Source: Lepidurus packardi (taxonomy: Eukaryota > Arthropoda > Branchiopoda > Notostraca > Triopsidae). Taken from it: a stretch of DNA of 64,000 nt. The notes beneath the pieces were generated by a model, which did no database searches, was not told the DNA's origin, and saw nothing but the letters and a program-made list of their open reading frames with translations. A program made the translations under genes and the position numbers. The stretch's first letter is position 1. Every line of letters begins with the position of its first letter. Positions 58,021-64,000 of the stretch are shown here, one piece after another. Location: positions 3,038,001 to 3,102,000 of the forward strand of contig JAKZAN010000005.1 in NCBI GenBank assembly GCA_023053545.1, written 5' to 3'.

Positions 58021-59228
58021 GAAACAAATTGTCATATTTCAGTGTAGAACAGCCAAAGGTGCGGTCGCAAAAAAAAATGGAACCTCCCCGAGTAGTGAAA
58101 AGGAGAGGCCCATATAAGCTTTACCTTGACCGTGACTCAACAGCCCCAATTCCGAGAAGAACATTATACGATCTAAAGAAGCGCCTGAGTAAGTATTTGC
58201 AAAAATTTATTATTAATCTAACTGTATGCGGTTCAAATTCGTAGGGGGGTCTTAGGAGTTTAATTCTAAGCATTCTTTACTCTAAATTTTCGTATAAACC
58301 TTAAGATTTTTTGCTATGATAGGTGTCTAAGAGAACGATTATTTGCTCCTTTCATTTCAAGAACGAAGATTTTGAAGCGCTTAGCAAAGGTTTTAGACGC
58401 CTGAAAAGAATTCACTTGTTAAAGCTGGGTGCACACTGCCAGTCAAATTCAATCAGTCGTCAGTCCCAGTCACGAAATGGCTTGACGGAGGGTGTGGTTT
58501 GGGCTCTGTTTTCGCTGACTGATACTGACTGAGATAATTCAAATGGAATTGAATTGAGGACCCTTGACGCATTGACTGATCCTGAAAGGAACACATTGCC
58601 AAGAAATGTTTTATGAAAAACATGCATGAAACTTTGTTATTTGATTATTAATTATAAATTTAATAAATAAAATTTTATAAATGATGATAAATTTGACGGT
58701 GCTTATATGCTTGTCTTCATATCATGCATACTTAACTCTTACAGGAAACCGCATTGCGAGCAAAGCGGAAACCAGTTGCAGCCAACATGTAATTATTGTT
58801 TTATATTTGTATGACAAGTTGTGATTTTATTTTATCCTAACGTAATTGTTCAATTTCTACCTTATGGTTTCTTTCTGGTTTGCTGCTGTATAAAGTCTAT
58901 ACATTCTTCATATTCCGTGACTGGATGCCCACACGTATAACATATACTATTAGGTTGATAATGGTATCGTCGAGATGCTTAACGCACAAGTGCCAAATGA
59001 AGAGACTGCAGCAGTGAACATGGACCATGATGTTGATTCGGCCCAGGATGTTGATTCTGACCAGGATGTTGATTCTGACCAGGATGTTGATTCTGACCAG
59101 GACCAGCAGGAATCGGACCAGTTTCAAGAAGAGCACGGGGACCAGGAGGCGTTTGAAGAAAGCGAAGACGAAGATGATGACATTTCGCAAACGGAATCAG
59201 ATTTCATGGTACTGGCTTTTGCATTGCG

Positions 59229-59230
<2 letters not shown>

Positions 59231-59287
<57 letters not shown>

Positions 59288-60648
59288 GGCGTAGGCTCGC
59301 GCCTATTGCCTCAAGCTTTATTAAATATGCCTTCTGTACATTGTCAATAATTTTAAAAAATTGTTAAAGGGGTGATGCTTCTGCATTACCCTTTAACATA
59401 GCACATAGAACAAAAGGGTGGAGAGGGGGATAGGACACAAAGGGGGGTGGAGGGGGGGACACATGACAAGGAGGGTGGAGGGGGGGAGACAGCAGGGCAA
59501 AAACTCTGCTAACTAGAACTCCCTTATGCAACTTTGATTCGCTTCGTGTAGAAAAATAGTAAGTGTGTTGAAAGCTTTAGGGCTGGTTAGCAATTCTTTT
59601 GCGTTAAAATGGATTTTTAACTTGTTTAGCTTCTGGAGTAGTTGGGCACGTTGCTTGTTGAGTCGACGACAGTGGAACAGTAGATGCGGTAGGTCCTGTC
59701 TAGTTCTATCCTGGCATGGACATAGGTCCGAGTCGGATTTTTGGATTCGTTGGAGGTAGCTCCTGGTTGGGAAGTGTGTGGTTCTCACTTGAATCATCTT
59801 TGAGATGATTGTCCTGGGAAGGTGGACGTGCACTGTTCCTTGACGAGATGGTCCATGGGTCAGATCCTGTAACGGGCTCTGAGAATTATTCCAACGTTCC
59901 TTCCATTGACTCATCGTTGCTTCTTCTATCCAACCACGAGCTACCTTTATGGAATCTGGGCTTGACTTCCAGACGACGGCTGCAAGTACTCTTGCCCTCT
60001 CCAAACAGGACGTGTATCGTCTGTGCCTGGGTACCTCTTCGGAAACGGGCCATTTGTCCCAGTATCTTGAAGCGTAGTGGCGGAGCACTAATCTCTCGAG
60101 GTACAAATCGAATGGTGGTAGGCCCGATTCTATTTCCAAAGCAACGGTTGGGGTTGTTTCGAGGGCTCCTGTTATTGCTAACAGGCCCTTTCTATACAGT
60201 TGGATAATGGGTCGTAGCTTAGCCAAAGAGATGTTGCACCAGGCTGGGAAAGCGTAGCTTAGTTTTGAGAGGACCGTCGTCTGAAAAAGAGTACGGACCT
60301 GACGGCAAGTGACAGCTCTTGAAAATCTCATCACTTTGTGTATCCTTTGCAGGGTTAAATTGCATTGGACTACCAGACGGTTAACATGGTGTGTCCATGT
60401 GAGACTATTGTCATAAACTAGACCGAGGTACCTGACCGCATCCTTAGAATGGACTATCGTACCGTCCCAAACGAGGGGTGTGGCTTCTGGTTGGTGCTTT
60501 TTGGAAAAGTGAATTAATTCCGTCTTTTCTTTCGCAAACTGTAGTCCGTGCTTCTTAGCCCATTTTTCGAGCGCAGCCAAGTTGTTGCTCAGAAGCTTGA
60601 CATTTTTCTCGCTGGAGGTGCTCGATGTAAAAATCAACAGGTCATCCG
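59231..60648 (-). mobile_element. Second 5'-truncated LINE insertion, in the BEN gene exon
   Basis: A 1.42-kb minus-strand insertion with a 53-base poly(T) at its left edge (59231-59283). It is flanked by GCATTGCGG at 59221-59229 and 60649-60657. It interrupts a coding exon of the BEN-domain gene; the reading frame continues correctly across a single copy of the duplication. Related to, but clearly diverged from, the LINE at 37001-38444. Confidence 0.9.
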
Positions 60649-60652
60649 GCAT
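59513..60652 (-). pseudogene. Reverse transcriptase C-terminal fragment (non-LTR), second copy
   Basis: An open frame of 379 codons beginning at the truncated catalytic motif (PDDLLIFTSS in place of xADD). It then has HFSKKHQPEATPL, VRYLGLVYD, the thumb and connection region, and the C-terminal CPCQDRTRQDLPHLLFHC motif. It aligns with the fragment at 37155-38441 over its whole length. RT motifs before the catalytic Asp pair, the endonuclease and ORF1 are missing. Confidence 0.9.
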
Positions 60653-62060
60653 TGCGGTTTACTTCAACCGATGCTCAGTTGGCCGCATTACTAAGTATTG
60701 TTTCATCCCACTCGAAATCGATTCCTCAAAGAAGCGTGTATAAATTCAAGCAAACTTATTGTTCTGTGTTCGAAAACAATGTGAAGAAGATAGACCTTTG
60801 TCCGAACCCAAAGTGCGGCTAAATTTTTAAGGCAAAATCGGACCCAAATGGGCAACCATCCTGCAGCAATTGTCGTCATGTGCCGACAACCGTTGAAATG
60901 GTCGGAATGGTTGAAATAGTTTTTGGGCACATTTTTCTTAACTGTAATTCACGTTGCTAAGATCTAATTTATTTTAACTACAATTTTACTATTTTTCACA
61001 GGTCGTTTCAGCTGCGGATGCGGATTACCATGCGGATGCGGATGACCATGCGGATGACCGCATAGGTCACTTGGTGAGGGAACAGGTCCTTCGATGCTTG
61101 AAAGAGCTGGATGCCAAGAAAAAGCAAGAAAATAAAGTAAGTAATATCATCACGAGTCATATTTTAGTAATTTTGTGTTTTAATGTAGTGTTAAAAATTT
61201 CGTTACAATTTCATTTTTTTCCCCCTGTAGTTCATTACTTTTGGGGATCACAATATTTCTGTTGACCAGCTGGAGTCCTGTTTGGCAGACGTCCCGTCAA
61301 GCAGTGGGAAAGACGTCACTGACAGCTTGCTGAAGTTCTTGTTCGGGAAGAACGTTTTGGCAACCCACACATTAACGGGAAGACCGGGCCCTGTCCAGGG
61401 TGTTCCAACCAAGCCACAACTCAACAAGGCAACCATTGCGGCTGTAATTTCTTACGTGTGTAAAAAAAAAAAGTAGATGTAAAAACTGTAAAAAAATGGA
61501 TTAAGGATACTTGCATAAGCTGCCATAAACAGCGCTTAAGCAAGAATTTGAAAGCAAGAATTTCTGTAAATTAAACCATCGTCTACTGACTAAATTTTTT
61601 TTTCCTTTTAGTAAATGTATTCATTTCATGCAAATGTTTTTTGTAAATGTATGAATTTTATGTATTTTTTTTTTCATTTTTTGACATATGGTAAGAATAT
61701 AACGTTTTTAAAGAACTACTTAATTGTGCATTCGCTTTCCGCTTTCTTGACCTGTGACCTCGCTATAACGATACGCGGAAATTCAATGTGAACAAAAAGC
61801 AACAGCGAAATAATTCGTAAAAATGTACAGTAATCAAACTATTGATCGTCTTATGGACTTTGCGTATTGACCAATGACAGTGCTTATCCGTCGCTTTGAC
61901 CAATCCTGTCGTTCCTAGACCACTACTACGCTTACGCAGGGTTTTCAGGCAAGGTTTTTCTTTTGTTTCAAAACGAGCGATTTGCAGATAGGAATTTAGG
62001 ACAAGTAAAGACATTTCCAAAAAAAAGATGGAAATGTATTTCATGGAAAGACGCGTCAAA

Positions 62061-62232
62061 ATCGGCGATAGAAATTTAGGACAAGTAAAAACATGTCCAA
62101 ATCAAATATAGCAAGTGATGACATGAAAATAAATGTCAAAATCGGCGATAGAAATTTAGGACAAGTAAAAACATGTCCAAATCAAATATAGCAAGTTATG
62201 ACATGAAAATAAATGTCAAAATCGGCGATAGA
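62061..62232. repeat. 80-bp subterminal tandem repeat
   Basis: Unit starts at 62061, 62141 and 62221 (period 80). The left arm has only one unit, so the repeat expanded on the right side alone. Confidence 0.8.
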
Positions 62233-62384
62233 AATTTAGGACATGGAAAATCGAAGATCTTTCATGTAATAACATCGAATTTCTATGATACAAAATCCAT
62301 GGAATAAATGAACATGACAATCCAAAAACGATCCATGACTGACACCAAATTTCCATGAAATGACGTCAAAATTTTTACACGGGA
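62215..62384 (-). repeat. Right terminal inverted repeat of the 23-kb block
   Basis: Reverse complement of 39385-39554. Inward of it, an 80-bp unit beginning ATCGGCGATAGAAATTTAGG recurs at 62061, 62141 and 62221. Confidence 0.85.
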
Positions 62385-62808
62385 ATCTTACAGAATACAA
62401 GCAATTTTTAGGCCAGTCATTTTTAGTTGATTACATACGAGTTACAGGACTAGTCGATATTATTTAAATGTTCGGTGAAGGTCCAAATTCTATCACCTTT
62501 CATTAATATGCACTTTCCTAAGCACGCCCATTCGAATATTATAGTCTAAATTCGTGTCTGGACGCAAAGTCAAACAGAGTTAAATAGACAGTGACACCTA
62601 TTGTGAATGCAGCAGACGACGATGCGATGCCACTTCGCCTGTCTTTAACAACACAAAGAAGAGCTCGAAATACAAACTGGATAACGTGTTTCCTTTTCAA
62701 GTATTCTTTTTTTTAAATCATATACAAGTCTGACTACTTATACAAGTTTGTCGTGACGTTATAGTTTACAGTACACTTCATTTGCTAGCACGCTTCCTAC
62801 AACTGCTT
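62385..62808. other. Region between the 23-kb block and the apolipoprotein O gene
   Basis: About 420 bases, AT-rich, containing the 3' flank of the minus-strand gene. I see no continuation of the plus-strand LINE that borders the left end of the block and no target duplication. Confidence 0.45.
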
Positions 62809-64000
62809 TCAAGCACGGGTAGTATAAAGCTCTCTATCTTCAGGACTTGCTTGTCCGATGTCGCCTTCAATTTTAGACTTTTGCTGGTTAATTTCGATAT
62901 CTTTAATCATAATCTCGTCCTTGACTGGGCTGGGCATTTCAGTAAAAGCCGAAGCTGCCAAACCAGCAGCTGCTTCCGCGACGATTTTTTTCATTTCGGC
63001 CAAGGATACCTTCGAAGATTCTGAGTTTTCGGTCACCAAGTCCGCATCCTTGTGAGTTTCCCTTTCTACTAGTAAAGGCTCTTCGGCGGGTTTTCGGTCA
63101 AACTATTATCAGACATTAAATCATAGAGCAATTGCATGAAGACTAATATAGTTTTCTGGTTGCTTACTAAGCGGAAACCCCACAGCCAAACATCAGAAAC
63201 CATTTGGCTCATTCTTTCCCAGGCATCGCCATTATAATTCCCTTCTTTAGTAATCCAGTTAGGAATTGAAGGTTTTTTGGGCTCTTTTGGTTCGCTTGGC
63301 TCACCCACTTACAAAAATAGAAATGGAAATATACGAATAGTTGAAAATATAATAGCTAACCTCCTTTAATGAAGTGATACGAAATAAATCCGGCTTTCTG
63401 CACTGATAAAGCTGCCGCTTTGCCCAATACAACCGCTTCTTGAGGGTAGAATAAGGAGGCTATCGCTGAACATGAACACCAGTTATCCAAAAAAACTCCT
63501 TAATTTAAAAATACAAAAAGTACCAGCTGTGCCCGCCGAGGTGTACAAGAGCTTCCTGAAAAAACCGCGCCTACGAACCAAAATCAGGCCAGTCATACCA
63601 CCTACAGCAATTACGCTCCATCTTGCAATGACATTGGATTCATCTCGAAGGTAATAGATGCTTTCTAAAAGTATAGGCTTGAAGGGAAAGAATTAGCAAG
63701 AAATTTTACTCTTCACCTTTCGTATGCGCCCGACCTGTTTCATAAATACGGATGGCTTTTTCGTACACAGGCGTATATTCGTCAATGAGTCCACTTAATG
63801 TCTGCCTCAAAGTAGAAACCCTTTGCTCCAGACCACACGGAGGCTCCATATAGCAGGTATAGCTAAGTCATAACAAAAAATGGTAAATGGCAAACTCTAT
63901 TTTAGTTTAGTTACTCGTTCAGAGCATCGTATACGGGCAAATCTGAAATTTGAACTAAACTTTTGTTATGTTCAGACTTCGCTCTCGTTGTATCAGAGCT
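62809..64000 (-). CDS. Apolipoprotein O family, MICOS subunit MIC26/MIC27 (5' partial)
   Basis: MIC26/MIC27 are inner-mitochondrial-membrane proteins of the MICOS complex, which shapes cristae junctions. Six minus-strand exons join in frame: 63915-64000 (partial), 63717-63862, 63524-63643, 63361-63465, 63168-63307 and 62809-63102, 296 residues visible. Seen: SDLPVYDAL near the N-terminus; PPCGLEQRVSTLRQTL before the membrane part; a first hydrophobic segment with glycines, VIAVGGMTGLILVRRRGFF; a second, ASLFYPQEAVVLGKAAA; and the C-terminal SPEDRELYTTR, which parallels the PEDIDMYSTRS end of human APOO. The membrane hairpin and tail fit the family. I cannot separate MIC26 from MIC27. The start codon lies outside the window. 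Confidence 0.88.

Larger units (their letters stand above)
58077..61476 (+). pseudogene. Acidic, BEN-domain protein gene of the 23-kb block, broken by a LINE
   Basis: Possible exons: 58077-58188 (MEPPRVVKRRGPYKLYLDRD; basic); 58954-59229 continuing at 60658 after the LINE (acidic, with DQDVDSDQDVDSDQ repeats, then ALRFTSTDAQLAALL and a CPNPKCG...CSNC zinc-like motif after SVYKFKQ); 61002-61136 (repeats of HADAD, then VREQVLRCLKELD); 61231-61476. The last exon encodes a BEN domain: SLLKFLFGKNVLATHTLTG, KPQLNKATIAAVISYV. BEN domains bind DNA and recruit chromatin factors. An in-frame TAA (60820-60822) and the LINE break the reading. A THAP-like piece (58323-58430: TIICSFHFKNEDFEA) lies between exons but in a phase that does not fit the first exon. 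It may be an element-borne or captured host gene. Confidence 0.62.
39385..62384. mobile_element. Composite block bounded by 170-bp inverted repeats (candidate large DNA transposon)
   Basis: The 170 bases at 39385-39554 and the reverse complement of 62215-62384 look identical by eye (outer end TCCCGTGTAAAAATTTTGAC). Similarity continues inward beyond that; the right arm has an extra 80-bp tandem repeat. The block measures exactly 23,000 bp. Removing the nested ISL2EU-like element, the two TTAA elements and the second LINE leaves about 5.2 kb of core: a minus-strand exon set (47267-47694) and a plus-strand acidic/BEN-domain gene (58077-61476). I see no clear target duplication and no intact transposase of its own. 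The superfamily is unknown to me. Alternatives are two unrelated single-ended insertions of one repeat family, or an inverted duplication. Confidence 0.6.

Noticed and set aside
58323..58532. THAP-like segment TIICSFHFKNEDFE as an exon of the BEN gene
   Set aside because: Joining it to the exon at 58077-58188 gives an immediate stop, and the N-terminal THAP cysteines are not found upstream. Kept only as a remark in the BEN-gene entry.
39385..62384. Maverick/Polinton identity for the 23-kb block
   Set aside because: Length and long TIRs would fit, but no DNA polymerase B, retroviral-like integrase, packaging ATPase or capsid gene is visible, and no 6-bp target duplication is seen.
1..64000. 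tRNA, rRNA genes and CRISPR arrays
   Set aside because: No cloverleaf with conserved A and B boxes, no rRNA motifs and no regularly spaced short repeats were seen. The tandem repeats found have no spacers. A tRNAscan and Rfam search would be decisive.

Overview
This is a window of a eukaryotic nuclear genome. All cellular genes are interrupted by short spliceosomal introns (mostly about 45-75 bases, nearly all GT-AG), and the proteins are animal orthologues: RFC1, INTS9, TPD52, mu-crystallin, ARPC1 and a MIC26/MIC27 apolipoprotein O family member. The very short introns, a LEA-type desiccation protein and the transposon mix suggest an arthropod, and a Daphnia-like branchiopod crustacean is my best guess. 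That is inference, because no marker gene in the window fixes the species.

Layout. (a) 2-1913 (+): last eight exons of RFC1, the large subunit of the clamp loader. (b) 1914-18275: about 16.4 kb with no gene I can support, only simple repeats and hairpins. (c) 18276-21249 (-): complete INTS9 in 13 exons. It is divergent, across less than 400 bases, from TPD52 (+, about 21633-24544). (d) 26108-29105 (+): a large LEA-like repeat protein with two possible first exons. It is followed at 30247-31398 (+) by a smaller protein that shares its intron phases and tail, so the two look like paralogues. A 301-bp hAT-type MITE sits in the last intron of the smaller gene. (e) 31691-32953 (+): ketimine reductase/mu-crystallin, convergent with (f) 33099-34708 (-): ARPC1. 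(g) 62809-64000 (-): apolipoprotein O/MICOS subunit, running off the window.

Between ARPC1 and the apolipoprotein O gene lies about 28 kb of nested transposable elements. A decayed plus-strand non-LTR retrotransposon (about 35.0-39.38 kb) carries a 5'-truncated minus-strand LINE with a clean 12-bp target duplication. A block of exactly 23,000 bp (39385-62384) follows, bounded by 170-bp apparently identical inverted repeats. Inside it are: an ISL2EU-like DNA transposon (39791-47264) with THAP, DDE and SWIM/YqaJ genes, itself split by an internally deleted Gypsy LTR retrotransposon; two tandem TTAA-flanked DNA transposons (48063-53312 and 53317-56919) that share the middle TTAA and encode a Mutator-like transposase, fused in one copy to a YqaJ nuclease; and an acidic/BEN-domain gene (about 58.0-61.5 kb) broken by a second 5'-truncated LINE. 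With the nested elements removed, about 5.2 kb of core remains. I could not assign that core to a known transposon superfamily.

The features best worth a second look are the TIR-bounded 23-kb composite, the GTSF1/U11-48K-like CHHC zinc-finger ORF just inside the Gypsy LTR, the alternative first exons of the LEA gene (one possibly a mitochondrial presequence), and YqaJ nucleases in two different transposon families side by side.
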